Source of the DNA: CAZBUB01 sp964494985 | Lineage (GTDB): Bacteria > Desulfobacterota > Desulfovibrionia > Desulfovibrionales > Desulfothermaceae | Length of the DNA: 64,000 nucleotides | Direction of reading: 5' to 3' | NCBI GenBank assembly: GCA_964494985.1 | Contig: CAZBUB010000001.1 | Coordinates: 62,001 to 126,000 of the forward strand | Shown: positions 25,283 to 34,388 of the stretch, one piece after another | How positions within the stretch are numbered: position 1 is the first letter of the stretch | Layout of the letters: every line of letters starts with the position of its first letter | The notes under the pieces: generated by a model | What the model was told of the DNA's origin: nothing | Database searches by the model: none | Seen by the model: the letters and a program-made list of their open reading frames with translations, nothing else | Translations under genes and position numbers: made by a program

Positions 25283-26398
25283 TCAGTATTGCTTAAAGAT
25301 GAATCTGCGCATGGACACATTCAGTACCAGACCCAACAAACAGAAGTTAAGCACTGTGGAGCTGCCGCCGTAGCTCAGAAAAGGCAAGGGGATGCCCACC
25401 ACCGGTGTCAGGCCCAGAACCATGGCCAAGTTGATCAGGATTTGCCAGTAGAAGTAGAAGAATATGCCCAGACACAAGAAGCTGCCCAGGCTGTCCTTGG
25501 ATGTTTGTATTACCTGCATGACCTGCAGCAGAAAAAGGCAGAACAGGACCAGCAAAAAGAAGCAGCCCACAAAACCCCATTCCTCACCAAAAACAGCAAG
25601 TACAAAATCAGTGTGCTTCTCAGGCAAAAATCTGAGCTGGCTTTGGGTGCCCTCCAGGAACCCTTTGCCCCAGAACTGGCCCGAGCCAATGGCTATCTGA
25701 GATTGGAGGATGTTGTAGCCTGAGCCCAAGGGATCGGTTTCTGGATTTAAAAAGCTCAGGATACGTTGTTTTTGGTAGTCTTTGAGGAAAAACCAGCCCA
25801 GAGGGGTTACTACTGGCACAGCAGCTGCCAGGCAGAAGTAGACATTTTTTTGCAGGCCCTTGTACAAAAGCATGCCAAAGAAGATGAGCAGGATATTCAA
25901 GCTGGAACCCAGGTCTGGCTGCAAAACAATCAGGATGCAGGGCAAGAGAACCAATCCCAGGAGTTTGCCCAAGGAGGCCAAGTCCAATTTGCCAGGCATC
26001 TTGGCCAGGAAGTAGGCAGTGAGCAGGATCACGCTCAGCTTGGCCAGCTCGGTGGGCTGAAAGCTTATGAAGCTCAGGGATATCCAGCGCTTGGATCCGA
26101 ACCTTGCTGACTCGAATAAGAGTATCCAGATCAAGAGAAAAATGCTTAAGCAAAACAAAGGCCAGACCAGGCTCTTCAAATGCCGGTAGTCGAAGCCAAG
26201 GCAGACAACAAGGCCGAGCAGCCCTGCAGAGCCCCAAAAAAGCTGTTTTTTGTAGAAATACACAGTGGACATGCCATTTTCCAGGCGCAGGGAGCTTGCA
26301 GAGTATAGGTTCAAGACACCCAGGGCAGTCAAAAGCAGGGCTAAGAATAAAAGTGTCCAGTTGAAATGGGAGAATAGCCTGCGATCAAATGGAGACAT
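25283..26398 (-). CDS. rodA: Rod-shape SEDS glycosyltransferase RodA
   Basis: A 371-residue integral membrane protein with about ten transmembrane helices. It carries SEDS family marks: LQPDLGSSLNILLIFFGMLL, the loop GSGQFWGKGFLEGTQSQLRFLPEKHTDF, and the C-terminal VVGIPLPFLSYGGSS. RodA polymerises lipid II into glycan strands with PBP2 in the elongasome. The start is the ATG at 26398 (MSPFDRR); a longer frame to 26566 overlaps mrdA and adds non-family residues. It is the last gene of the mre operon, 22 bases after mrdA. Confidence 0.96.
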   Translation of the reverse strand: MSPFDRRLFSHFNWTLLFLALLLTALGVLNLYSASSLRLENGMSTVYFYKKQLFWGSAGLLGLVVCLGFDYRHLKSLVWPLFCLSIFLLIWILLFESARFGSKRWISLSFISFQPTELAKLSVILLTAYFLAKMPGKLDLASLGKLLGLVLLPCILIVLQPDLGSSLNILLIFFGMLLYKGLQKNVYFCLAAAVPVVTPLGWFFLKDYQKQRILSFLNPETDPLGSGYNILQSQIAIGSGQFWGKGFLEGTQSQLRFLPEKHTDFVLAVFGEEWGFVGCFFLLVLFCLFLLQVMQVIQTSKDSLGSFLCLGIFFYFYWQILINLAMVLGLTPVVGIPLPFLSYGGSSTVLNFCLLGLVLNVSMRRFIFKQY

Positions 26399-26420
26399 AC
26401 GCTTGTCCTGCCAGTCTGGG

Positions 26421-28223
26421 TCAGTTTTCGGAGTGGCTCTTGTCCTGTTCCCGCAGGAACAGGTAGTCATAAATAGATTTGACAATGGGGCCTGCAGTTG
26501 ATCCGCCCATGCCGCCGTGCTCCACCAGGGCCACCACCACATAGTTTTCTTCGCCCTTTTGAGCAAAGCTGGCCATCCAGGCGTGGTGCCTGAAATTGTA
26601 TGGAATCTCCTCTTGATCTTTGTCCTCGTGCTCCTCCAAAAGTCTCATGACCTGGGCCGTGCCTGTCTTGCCCCCTATCTTGACCCCAGGGGTGCGCAGC
26701 CTCCAGGCCGTACCATGGGGCTGCTCCACAGTGGCCACCATAGCCTCTTGCAGAATCTGGAGCTGCTTTTGATTCAAGGGGAGCCTGGCTTGGAGCTGGG
26801 GTTTTTTATCCAGAAGAAGCTGAGGCTTATAGAGTTTGCCCCCGTTGACCAGGGCAGCAAAATACCTGGCAATCTGTAAAGGAGTTACCTGGATGTAGCC
26901 TTGACCAATGGACATATTGACGGTGTCTCCCCCCTGCCATCTGGAACCGAATCTGCGCAGCTTCCATTCCCGGTCCGGGATTGTCCCTGGATGTTCATTG
27001 GGGATATCTATGCCGGTGCGGGAGTGAAATCCATATTCTTTGGCAAAGCTGCTTATTTTTTCCACTCCCAGCTCTTCCCCGAGTTTATAAAAGTACACAT
27101 CGCAGGATTGTTTCAAGGCTTCCTGCAAATCTACTCTGCCGTGCCCGCCTTTTTTCCAGCATCGAAATACCCTGCGGCCTACTCGGTAATGTCCAGGGCA
27201 GTAGACAGTATCATCTGGGTTTATCTGCCCATGTTCCAGAGCAGCTGCGGCTATGACAAGTTTGAACACCGAGGCTGGAGGGTAGGTCGTTTGCAGACAG
27301 CGGTTGAGCAGTGGATGACCAGGACTCGAGAGAAATTTCTTCCACTGCTTGCTGGATATTCCATGCACAAAGCGGTTGTTGTCAAACCCAGGCTTGCTGA
27401 CCAAGGCCAATACCTTGCCCTGATCGGGATCCATAACAATTAGGGCTCCAGAGTGATCCTGGAGTTGATGCCAAGCGAACTCCTGCAGCTTGAGGTCAAT
27501 GCTCAGTTTGAGGTCTTGTCCTGGCTCAGGCTCCTTGAGCACTGTCTCTTTAAGGGTCCTGCCCTGGGCATTGACTTGGAGCTGCTTGAGCCCCTTGCTG
27601 CCCCGCAGCTGCTTGTCAAAGGTCTTTTCCAGGCCATGCTTGCCCACATTGTCCGCTAACCTCAGGTCAGGATTTGCCTCTAACTCTTTTTTATTGGCCT
27701 GGGCCACATAACCCAAAACATGGGCCAGCAATTTGTCTTGGGGGTAGGTTCGCAAAGGTTTGGGAACAATGCGCAGTTCCGGCCAATCCAAGAGCTGGGA
27801 TTCGATCTTGGCCAGCTCCTCGAAATCCAGGTTGGGAACCAGTATCTGTCTGGCAAAGGGTTTAACTTGCTGTTTGTCCTGTTCAAATCTTTTGCGCAGC
27901 CCTGCGTAGTCCTCTCCGGTCCATTGGCTGACTTGCTGCAAGGCAGCCTCTATATCTGGGGAGTCCTCTCTAATGATGGCCAGACCATATGCAGGCAGAT
28001 TCTCTGCCAGTAAGGTGCCGTTTCTATCCCGGATCAAGCCCCTGGGCGCATGGATGGACTGCTGTCTGGCAATATTTTCCCTGGCCTTCTCTGCGTAGCT
28101 GTCCCCTTTGTAAATCTGGAAATACCAGAGCCGCAGGCCAATCATGCAAAACAGTGCCAGCACCAAAGCCTGTAGTAAAAATAACCTGGATTTGCTTTCC
28201 TTTTCCCTGTGCTGGTCAAACAT
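26421..28223 (-). CDS. mrdA: Penicillin-binding protein 2
   Basis: A 600-residue transpeptidase with one N-terminal transmembrane helix (residues 13-33), a pedestal domain with PRGLIRDRNGTLLAEN, and a transpeptidase domain with SxxK at Ser318 (PPASVFK), SCD of the SxN motif near 365 and KTGTAQV. It cross-links peptidoglycan during cell elongation and works with RodA. The start overlaps the mreD end by 8 bases. The C-terminus lies close to the rodA start, suggesting translational coupling. Confidence 0.97.
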   Translation of the reverse strand: MFDQHREKESKSRLFLLQALVLALFCMIGLRLWYFQIYKGDSYAEKARENIARQQSIHAPRGLIRDRNGTLLAENLPAYGLAIIREDSPDIEAALQQVSQWTGEDYAGLRKRFEQDKQQVKPFARQILVPNLDFEELAKIESQLLDWPELRIVPKPLRTYPQDKLLAHVLGYVAQANKKELEANPDLRLADNVGKHGLEKTFDKQLRGSKGLKQLQVNAQGRTLKETVLKEPEPGQDLKLSIDLKLQEFAWHQLQDHSGALIVMDPDQGKVLALVSKPGFDNNRFVHGISSKQWKKFLSSPGHPLLNRCLQTTYPPASVFKLVIAAAALEHGQINPDDTVYCPGHYRVGRRVFRCWKKGGHGRVDLQEALKQSCDVYFYKLGEELGVEKISSFAKEYGFHSRTGIDIPNEHPGTIPDREWKLRRFGSRWQGGDTVNMSIGQGYIQVTPLQIARYFAALVNGGKLYKPQLLLDKKPQLQARLPLNQKQLQILQEAMVATVEQPHGTAWRLRTPGVKIGGKTGTAQVMRLLEEHEDKDQEEIPYNFRHHAWMASFAQKGEENYVVVALVEHGGMGGSTAGPIVKSIYDYLFLREQDKSHSEN

Positions 28224-28677
28224 ATTTTTCCCTAACTAGCCGGTTTTTAAGGCCCAGGAGCAAAGACCAGAACAAAGGCACAGCCACAATTGTCTGCAAG
28301 GACTGCTGCAGTATCTGACCCTTGGGCACTTGCAATTCCTGGAGCCCGCTTAGCAGGTGGAGGCACAAATACTGCCAAAATCCGGCAAAGACTGAGATCA
28401 GAAATATGAACAAGAAACCCCTGGTATCCAACAGGACTCTTGCAAAATGAAAAACAAGGATCAGGCCTGCGTACCAAAGAAGGGAGGTGCCGAAATACAT
28501 GCTGCCGCTTCCTTCCTGGATCACGATCCACAAGGGCAGTAGCCAGCCCAGCCTGGGGAAGTCTCGCTGCTGTAGCAAGAGGAGCAAGGCTGGGGCAAAT
28601 AGGTCTGGACCCGGAAAGATTGCCTGGAACCAAATCGCGAGCAGAGTATACAAAAACCAGAACAGTGCAGGGGCCAT
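28216..28677 (-). CDS. mreD: Rod shape-determining protein MreD
   Basis: A 153-residue protein with five or six predicted transmembrane helices, in the MreD position between mreC and mrdA. Sequence conservation in this family is low; recognition relies on size, hydrophobicity, a QEGSGSMYFGTSLLWYA-type central motif and gene order. MreD bridges MreC with the membrane part of the elongasome. It starts 2 bases after the mreC stop. Confidence 0.92.
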   Translation of the reverse strand: MAPALFWFLYTLLAIWFQAIFPGPDLFAPALLLLLQQRDFPRLGWLLPLWIVIQEGSGSMYFGTSLLWYAGLILVFHFARVLLDTRGFLFIFLISVFAGFWQYLCLHLLSGLQELQVPKGQILQQSLQTIVAVPLFWSLLLGLKNRLVREKYV

Positions 28678-28679
28678 GC

Positions 28680-29531
28680 TTATTGCCCTTCTTCCTGCTC
28701 CAGGGCTTGGTTCTTCTGCTTCAAAAGCAGGACTTCTTCCAGGTTTTGCAGTTCCACCAGTGGCTTGGCCAGCACTTGCTGGAAAAGCGAAAGCTCGGAG
28801 TGTCGGATTTGTTCTACTCTGGCCACAGGCAGACCCTTGGGAAAGATCCCGGCCAGACCTGAGGTGACCAGCTGTTCCCGGCTGAAAAGGGGAGCGTTTT
28901 GGCCGACATATTTTACCTGCAGGGATTTGTCTGGCCCTTGGCCCTGGATGATGGCGTTGTTGCGCGTTTGCTGGCTCAAGACCGGGATGTGGCTGTTGGG
29001 GTCAGTCAACAGCAGCACTGTAGAAAAGTTTAGACTAGCTCGGCGCACCCTGCCTACTACTCCCTTGGGAGTCACCACTGGCATATCTTTGCGTATCCCT
29101 TGCTGAGTACCCTTGTTAATCAAGAAGGTTTTGAGCAGAGAGTTGGGGCCAGTACGATGGGCAATTATCCTGGCAGCCTGGTAATCCCAATCCTCTGGAG
29201 GATTTAGCTCCAAAAGGGCTCTTAGCCGCTCAGCCTCTGCAGCCTGGTTTCTGAGCTCTGCCAGGCGCAGGTGTAACTCTTGTAGCCTTTGCTCCAGGTT
29301 TTGGTTCTTTTTTTCTACCTGCTGCAGGTAAATATACCTGGACCAGAAATCCTGGGTTTTGTGCTGGAGCCATTTTCCAGGAGCTAAGACCCAGCCCACA
29401 AACTCCAATCCTGTATAACTGGCGAGCTGGTCCAGGTGACCGGTCTTCCAATTCCAGGTATACAGGGTCAGATACAGGATTACAGGGATCAGGAAAACGA
29501 GTACTATGCTTTTGGGCTTGGAAAAGCGCAA
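28680..29531 (-). CDS. mreC: Rod shape-determining protein MreC
   Basis: A 283-residue protein with one N-terminal transmembrane helix (residues 9-26), a coiled coil (residues 70-110, rich in QNLEQRLQELHLRLAEL) and two beta-barrel halves containing VVTPKGVVGRVRRASLNFSTVLLLTDPNS. MreC is periplasmic and activates PBP2 and RodA. It lies 1 base after mreB, and the family length is normal. Confidence 0.97.
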   Translation of the reverse strand: MRFSKPKSIVLVFLIPVILYLTLYTWNWKTGHLDQLASYTGLEFVGWVLAPGKWLQHKTQDFWSRYIYLQQVEKKNQNLEQRLQELHLRLAELRNQAAEAERLRALLELNPPEDWDYQAARIIAHRTGPNSLLKTFLINKGTQQGIRKDMPVVTPKGVVGRVRRASLNFSTVLLLTDPNSHIPVLSQQTRNNAIIQGQGPDKSLQVKYVGQNAPLFSREQLVTSGLAGIFPKGLPVARVEQIRHSELSLFQQVLAKPLVELQNLEEVLLLKQKNQALEQEEGQ

Positions 29532-29532
29532 A

Positions 29533-30576
29533 TCAGTCTATAGTCACTTCTTTGAGGATGTCCAAGTTGTCCAGGACCTTGCCTGAGCCTATCACTACAG
29601 TGGACAAAGGATCGTCCACCAGGGTGATAGGTAGTTGGGTTTCCTCCCTGAGCAGCTGATCCAGCCCCTTGAGCAGGGCTCCGCCGCCGGTGAGGACAAT
29701 ACCTCGGTCCACGATGTCCGCAGCCAGCTCAGGCGGGGTTTGCTCCAGGGCCATGCGCACCGCCTGTACAATGCTATCCACCTCCTCGGAAATGGCCTTT
29801 CTGATCTCATCGGTGTTTACGGTCAGATGTTGGGGGATCCCAGAAACCAAATCTCGACCCTTGACTTCCAATTGTTCCTGGTCGTATTCCCCTGGATAGG
29901 CAGAACCTATCTTTTGCTTTATCTTTTCCGCGTTGCCCAGGCCGATCAGCAGATTGTATTTGCGCTTAATGTGATGCAGGATGGATTCATCCATCTTGTC
30001 GCCTCCAAGACGGATGGACTTGCTGTAAACTATTCCGGCCAGGGAGATCACAGCCACCTCAGTAGTGCCGCCGCCTATATCCACCACCATGTTGGAGGTA
30101 GGCTCTGTGATGGGCAGATTCGCCCCTATGGCAGCGGCCATGGGCTCCTCTATCAGATAGACCTCCCTGGCTCCTGCGCTTTGGGCCGATTCCTTGACCG
30201 CCCTTTTCTCCACCTGAGTAATCCCCGTAGGCACGCAGATTATGATCCTGGGCCTTACCAGCCTCCTGCTGTTGTGCACCTGGGAAATGAAGTAGCGCAG
30301 CATGGATTCAGTGATCTCAAAGTCAGCAATCACACCGTCCTTCATGGGCCGCACAGCTATAATATTCCCCGGTGTTCTGCCCAGCATGCGCTTGGCTTCG
30401 TTGCCCACAGCCAGAACTTTGCTGGTACCCTTGTTATCCTTTTTTACAGCCACCACAGAAGGTTCGTTAATAACCACCCCTTTGCCCTTGACATATACAC
30501 AGGTGTTTGCTGTGCCCAAATCTATGGCTAGGTCATTGGAAAAGACCCCTAGCACTCTGTTGAATACGTTGGCCAT
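29533..30576 (-). CDS. mreB: Rod shape-determining actin MreB
   Basis: A 347-residue actin-like ATPase with phosphate 1 DLGTANTCVYVKGKG, phosphate 2 VVDIGGGTTEVAVISL and the adenosine motif VLTGGGALLKGLD. It assembles membrane-bound filaments that guide cell wall synthesis. It is the first gene of mreB-mreC-mreD-mrdA-rodA and has a strong promoter about 140 bases upstream. Nothing is unusual in length or motifs. Confidence 0.99.
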   Translation of the reverse strand: MANVFNRVLGVFSNDLAIDLGTANTCVYVKGKGVVINEPSVVAVKKDNKGTSKVLAVGNEAKRMLGRTPGNIIAVRPMKDGVIADFEITESMLRYFISQVHNSRRLVRPRIIICVPTGITQVEKRAVKESAQSAGAREVYLIEEPMAAAIGANLPITEPTSNMVVDIGGGTTEVAVISLAGIVYSKSIRLGGDKMDESILHHIKRKYNLLIGLGNAEKIKQKIGSAYPGEYDQEQLEVKGRDLVSGIPQHLTVNTDEIRKAISEEVDSIVQAVRMALEQTPPELAADIVDRGIVLTGGGALLKGLDQLLREETQLPITLVDDPLSTVVIGSGKVLDNLDILKEVTID

Positions 30577-30715
30577 ACTACCTCGCTTCAGCCTGGTCTA
30601 GAATTGTGTTCCCTGATTCTTGCCTCTATCTGCATTCCCTGCCTGGCTTGTATCCCTCAAAAGGGCGTGCTAAGCTTCACAATAAAAGGGCATGGGTTTG
30701 TATTGCGAAAATTAT

Positions 30716-30745
30716 ATTATAGCAGGCTTGCCACCAGATTTACAA
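30716..30745 (-). promoter_or_regulatory. Promoter of the mre operon
   Basis: The minus strand has a perfect -10 TATAAT (30721-30716), an 18-base spacer and TTGTAA as -35 (30745-30740). It faces mreB across a 140-base leader that contains no gene. Confidence 0.65.
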
Positions 30746-30795
30746 GCGCAAAATCTTGGCCCTGCTGGCAAGGTTAGCCTAGGTACCTGGCTGTG

Positions 30796-31740
30796 ATGCA
30801 TACAACACGTTTCTATTCCTTGTCTAGATATATACGTCAGCATTATCAGAAAAGGGTGCAGAAAGTGCCCCTGGATGCTGGTTTCAGCTGCCCAAACCGG
30901 GATGGCACCCTCTCAGATTCAGGTTGCATATTCTGCAACCCGGAAGGCTCAGGCACGGGCTGGGCTGCCCAAGGGCTCTCCTTGCAGGAGCAGTATGCAA
31001 AGTGGTCTGCCTTTTTGCAAAGAAAATACAAGGCCAGGCATTTCTGGGCCTATCTGCAGTCCTACAGCAACACCTATGCCCCTGTTCGGGAATTGGCCAG
31101 GACCTTGCAGGGGCTTAAAGACCTGCCCGGTCTGGTGGGAGTGTGTATAGGCACCAGGCCGGATTGTGTGGACAGGGAAAAATTAGAGCTTTTGGCAGCA
31201 CTTGAATTGCAGGACATCTGGCTGGAACTGGGGTTGCAGTCTGCCCAGGACAGGACCCTGGCCTTGATCAATAGAGGCCATGGAAGCAAGGATTTCGCAG
31301 AGGCCAGCACCCTGGCAGCTGAGCTGGGGCTCAAGGTCTGCGCCCATCTGGTCTTGGGTCTGCCTGGGGAGGATCTGCAGGATGTGCTCGCAAGCGTGGA
31401 GTTTTTGAATCAGTTGCCGGTGCACGGGGTGAAGCTGCACAGTCTTTATGTCTGCAAGAATACCACTTTGGCAGGCTGGTGGCAGCAGGGCAGATATCAG
31501 CCCCTGGAGCAAAGGACCTATGTCAAGTGGCTGTGCCAAGCCATAGCCCTGTTACGCTCGGACATTGTAGTACACCGGATCACCGGTGACCCGGCGCCTG
31601 GAGAGCTCTTGGCCCCGGATTGGGCCCGGGATAAGCAAGGTACCTTACAGGCTCTGCATGAGGAGATGGATGAATGGGACTTGTGGCAAGGCAAGCATTG
31701 GGACGCTGCCCAGGGCATCCCAGATTGGTTCCAGAGCTGA
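30796..31740 (+). CDS. YhcC-type radical SAM protein (TIGR01212 family)
   Basis: A 314-residue radical SAM protein with the family's distinctive cysteine cluster CPNRDG...GCIFC (C-x11-C-x2-C), then YLQSYSNTYAP, IGTRPDCVD and HLVLGLPGE, which match the YhcC/Elp3-like group. The E. coli relative is linked to anaerobic metabolism but its reaction is not settled. I chose ATG 30796; a GTG immediately before it is possible. It is followed 22 bases later by the alkyltransferase gene. Confidence 0.93.
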   Translation: MHTTRFYSLSRYIRQHYQKRVQKVPLDAGFSCPNRDGTLSDSGCIFCNPEGSGTGWAAQGLSLQEQYAKWSAFLQRKYKARHFWAYLQSYSNTYAPVRELARTLQGLKDLPGLVGVCIGTRPDCVDREKLELLAALELQDIWLELGLQSAQDRTLALINRGHGSKDFAEASTLAAELGLKVCAHLVLGLPGEDLQDVLASVEFLNQLPVHGVKLHSLYVCKNTTLAGWWQQGRYQPLEQRTYVKWLCQAIALLRSDIVVHRITGDPAPGELLAPDWARDKQGTLQALHEEMDEWDLWQGKHWDAAQGIPDWFQS

Positions 31741-31762
31741 ATCTGGGCGGACAGGATCGAGT

Positions 31763-32254
31763 ATGCAACGGCTTGGCCAACACGAGGTTTTGGCTTGTTT
31801 CCCCTTGCGCTTGGAGCTGCACTGGTCAGGGCAGGAGCTGCTGCGCCTGGATCTTTCCTTTTGCAGGCAAGAGCCTGCTCCTGAGCCGGAGCTTTCCAGC
31901 CAAGGGGCTGAGTTGCGTTTGTTCCTCAAAGGATATCTCCAGGGCCAGGCCCAGGAGCCTCCCTGGATAAGGCTGGCTTGGGCGGGCCTGAGCAGCTTTC
32001 AGGCTTTGGTCTTGAGCAGACTGCAGGCACAGGTGCCTCAAGGGGAACAGATTTCCTACCAGGGCCTGGCAGAGCTTTGTGGCCGGGCAAAGGCCGCTCG
32101 GGCCGTGGGACGGGTAATGGCTAAAAATCCTTGGCCTTTGCTTATCCCCTGCCATCGGGTATTGGGTAAAGGTGGAAAATTAGGGGGGTTTTCCAGTGGA
32201 TTGGAATTAAAGAGGTTCCTGCTGGATCTGGAGGGCATAGCCTATAGAGGCTGA
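31763..32254 (+). CDS. ogt: Methylated-DNA--[protein]-cysteine S-methyltransferase
   Basis: A 163-residue suicide DNA repair protein that takes the methyl group of O6-methylguanine onto its own cysteine. The active site is IPCHRVLG (Cys130). The helix-turn-helix with RAVGRVMAKNPWPLL and the GGFSSGLELKRFLLDLE tail are typical. The first 75 residues are shortened compared with E. coli Ogt. I start at the ATG at 31763, after the upstream stop. It converges with lpxI. Confidence 0.94.
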   Translation: MQRLGQHEVLACFPLRLELHWSGQELLRLDLSFCRQEPAPEPELSSQGAELRLFLKGYLQGQAQEPPWIRLAWAGLSSFQALVLSRLQAQVPQGEQISYQGLAELCGRAKAARAVGRVMAKNPWPLLIPCHRVLGKGGKLGGFSSGLELKRFLLDLEGIAYRG

Positions 32255-32261
32255 GCCAAGC

Positions 32262-33083
32262 TCAAGCAGAAGAAACTTCTTGACCCAGCACGCAGATATC
32301 TTTGTGGTCTGCAAGCTTTAAAGCCTGCTCCCGGTCGAAGAAGAGGCTCCTGCCTGCCTCTGCCACCAGGCAGCTGGCTTCAGCCTTGAGCATGGTCTTT
32401 ATGGTCTGCAGGCCCAGAGCCGGCTGATCAATATGCTCCTCCTGCCCTGGCTTAAAGACCTTGAGCACCACGCAGCCCGGGCCTGCCAGCTCCCCGGCCC
32501 GCAGAATAGCGGCGTTAGTGCCTTCCATGGCCTCTACAGCCACCACCATCCTTTTTTTGACGACCAAGCATTGCCCGATGTCCAGGCTTCCGATCTTTTT
32601 GGCCAGGTCCCAGCCGAAGTCAATATCTGCCTGTTCCTGTTTGCTGGGTCTGCGCCTGCTAAGGCATCCGGCTGGGGTGCGCAGCTCAGGCACGTATTTC
32701 AAAGGGGAGGCTACGCGCAGCCCCTGTTTGCTGAGTGTGCTGAGCAAGGTCTGGAACAGGGCATTATCGTTTCTGCTTCTGGATTGCAGCAAAAGCTTAG
32801 CTGCCTGCAGGTCCGGTCTGAGGTTAAGGGCCCTGGGTTTGTTGATGCCACCTGCCAGGACTACCTCCTGGACTCTGCTTTTGTGCAGAAAAGAGATCAT
32901 TTTGCCCAACTGGCCCAGGTACAGCCAAGAAATTTTATCTGTCCAAGGGATTATCTCTTCGCTGGTATGCCCTTTAAAGGCTACAGCCACAATCTCCCTG
33001 CCCCTGCTTTTGGCTCCCCGGGCCACCAAAAGCGGAAACTGGCCCTCTCCTGCCAGAATGCCCAACGGCTCTTTGCTAGTCAT
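32262..33083 (-). CDS. lpxI: UDP-2,3-diacylglucosamine pyrophosphatase LpxI
   Basis: A 273-residue protein of the LpxI (DUF1009) family. It cleaves UDP-diacylglucosamine to lipid X in lipid A synthesis, replacing LpxH. Family marks are LGILAGEGQFPLLVARGAK at the start, VLAGGINKPRALN, and the C-domain GTNAAILRAGELAGPGCVVLKV. It follows lpxA by 15 bases, which supports the call. I chose the ATG at 33083 (MTSKEPLG); a TTG three codons earlier is possible. Confidence 0.94.
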   Translation of the reverse strand: MTSKEPLGILAGEGQFPLLVARGAKSRGREIVAVAFKGHTSEEIIPWTDKISWLYLGQLGKMISFLHKSRVQEVVLAGGINKPRALNLRPDLQAAKLLLQSRSRNDNALFQTLLSTLSKQGLRVASPLKYVPELRTPAGCLSRRRPSKQEQADIDFGWDLAKKIGSLDIGQCLVVKKRMVVAVEAMEGTNAAILRAGELAGPGCVVLKVFKPGQEEHIDQPALGLQTIKTMLKAEASCLVAEAGRSLFFDREQALKLADHKDICVLGQEVSSA

Positions 33084-33098
33084 GGTGATCAATAATGC

Positions 33099-33905
33099 TC
33101 AGGAGTTGCTCCGGGCTAAGCCTTTAGGACTGATCACGCCTCGGCTGCTGTTGTGCACGAATTTTAGCAACTGCTGAATTTCCTGGTGCTGCCCCAATTC
33201 CTCCTGGATCCTTTCCAGAGCGTCTTCCTTTTTCAGCCCGGAGCGCCAGAGAAGCTTGAAGGCCTGCTTGAGCCTGGCCAACTGCTCCTGGCTAAAGCCT
33301 TGTCGCTTGAGTCCAATCTGATTTAGGCCGTGCAGCCAGCCCCTTTCACCTGCCACCAGCATGAAAGGAGGCACATCCTGGGCCACCCCGGTCATGCCTC
33401 CGATGTATGCGAACTCTCCGATATGTACAAACTGGTGCACGGCGCACAGGCCGCCTATGACAGCATTGTTTTGGATGTGGATGTGTCCGGCTAAAGTTGC
33501 AGCGTTGGCCAAAACTACCCAGTCCCCGAGGTGACAGTCATGAGCTACATGTGCATAAGCCATAATATAGCAATGGGATCCGATCCTGGTCAGGCCTCCA
33601 CCTCCAGGGGTGCCCCTGTTAATAGTCACATACTCCCGGATACAGTTTTGATCTCCTATATCCAGGCGGGTCTTTTCCCCCTTGTATTTCAGGTCCTGGG
33701 GCGGGCCTCCCAGACATGCGTGGGCATGGACATGATTATTTTTCCCCAGGCTGGTCCAGGATTTGATCTGCACAAAAGGCTCGATCACACATCCATCACC
33801 GATCTCTGTTTCTGCCTCCAGCACAGCGTAGGGGCCGATCCGCACATCATGGCCTAGTTTCGCTTCAGGGTCCACTACAGCAGTAGGGTGGATCCGGTCC
33901 TGCAT
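33099..33905 (-). CDS. lpxA: UDP-N-acetylglucosamine acyltransferase
   Basis: A 268-residue trimeric left-handed beta-helix enzyme that begins lipid A synthesis. The hexapeptide repeats run from IHPTAVVDPEAKLG to about residue 190, and the catalytic His lies in MAYAHVAHDCHLGD. The C-terminal helical region ends the protein. The fabZ stop overlaps its start by one base, the classical fabZ-lpxA order. Confidence 0.98.
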   Translation of the reverse strand: MQDRIHPTAVVDPEAKLGHDVRIGPYAVLEAETEIGDGCVIEPFVQIKSWTSLGKNNHVHAHACLGGPPQDLKYKGEKTRLDIGDQNCIREYVTINRGTPGGGGLTRIGSHCYIMAYAHVAHDCHLGDWVVLANAATLAGHIHIQNNAVIGGLCAVHQFVHIGEFAYIGGMTGVAQDVPPFMLVAGERGWLHGLNQIGLKRQGFSQEQLARLKQAFKLLWRSGLKKEDALERIQEELGQHQEIQQLLKFVHNSSRGVISPKGLARSNS

Positions 33906-34384
33906 CAGCTTCCCTCCTGCCTAGGGGCCAGTGCGGCGGTTAATATGCCCTGAGCTGCCATTTGATCGTTCACAGTGGCTTCTGCCTGCATTTTCCAGAG
34001 GTTCATCCTCTGCTTGAGGTAGCTCACATACAGGAAAAGCTGATCTCCGGGATACACAGGCCTGCGAAAACGCACCTTTTCTATACCGCTGAACAGAAAG
34101 ATCCTATCCTCAGGGATGTTTTGCTGGCTTTTGAGCACCAGCAGCCCTCCTGCCTGGGCCAAGGCCTCTATAATCAGTACTCCAGGCATTACCGGGTACT
34201 CAGGAAAGTGGCCCTGGAAGAAGGGTTCGTTCAAGGTCACGTTTTTCAAGGCTTTGAGTTCTTGTCCCGGGGTGAAACCCAGGATCCGGTCCACCAGCAA
34301 AAAGGGGTACCTGTGGGGCAGGAGCTTTAAAACCTCCAGGCTCTGTAGGCCAGCTTCCTGCAGTTTGTCATTCATTCTCTGCAT
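33905..34384 (-). CDS. fabZ: 3-hydroxyacyl-ACP dehydratase FabZ
   Basis: A 159-residue hot-dog-fold enzyme that dehydrates 3-hydroxyacyl-ACP in fatty acid synthesis. The active-site helix carries HFPEYPVMPGVLIIEALAQAGG (catalytic His and Glu), preceded by LLPHRYPFLLVDR. It competes with LpxA and LpxD for hydroxyacyl-ACP, which explains their shared operon. Another ATG 9 bases later (34375) could be the start. Confidence 0.98.
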   Translation of the reverse strand: MQRMNDKLQEAGLQSLEVLKLLPHRYPFLLVDRILGFTPGQELKALKNVTLNEPFFQGHFPEYPVMPGVLIIEALAQAGGLLVLKSQQNIPEDRIFLFSGIEKVRFRRPVYPGDQLFLYVSYLKQRMNLWKMQAEATVNDQMAAQGILTAALAPRQEGS

Positions 34385-34388
34385 TCCC

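Noticed and set aside
26399..26566. Longer rodA start
   Set aside because: It lies within mrdA and adds a Trp-rich stretch unrelated to SEDS proteins.
29635..30531. A 298-codon plus-strand frame
   Set aside because: Antisense to mreB, a fully conserved gene.
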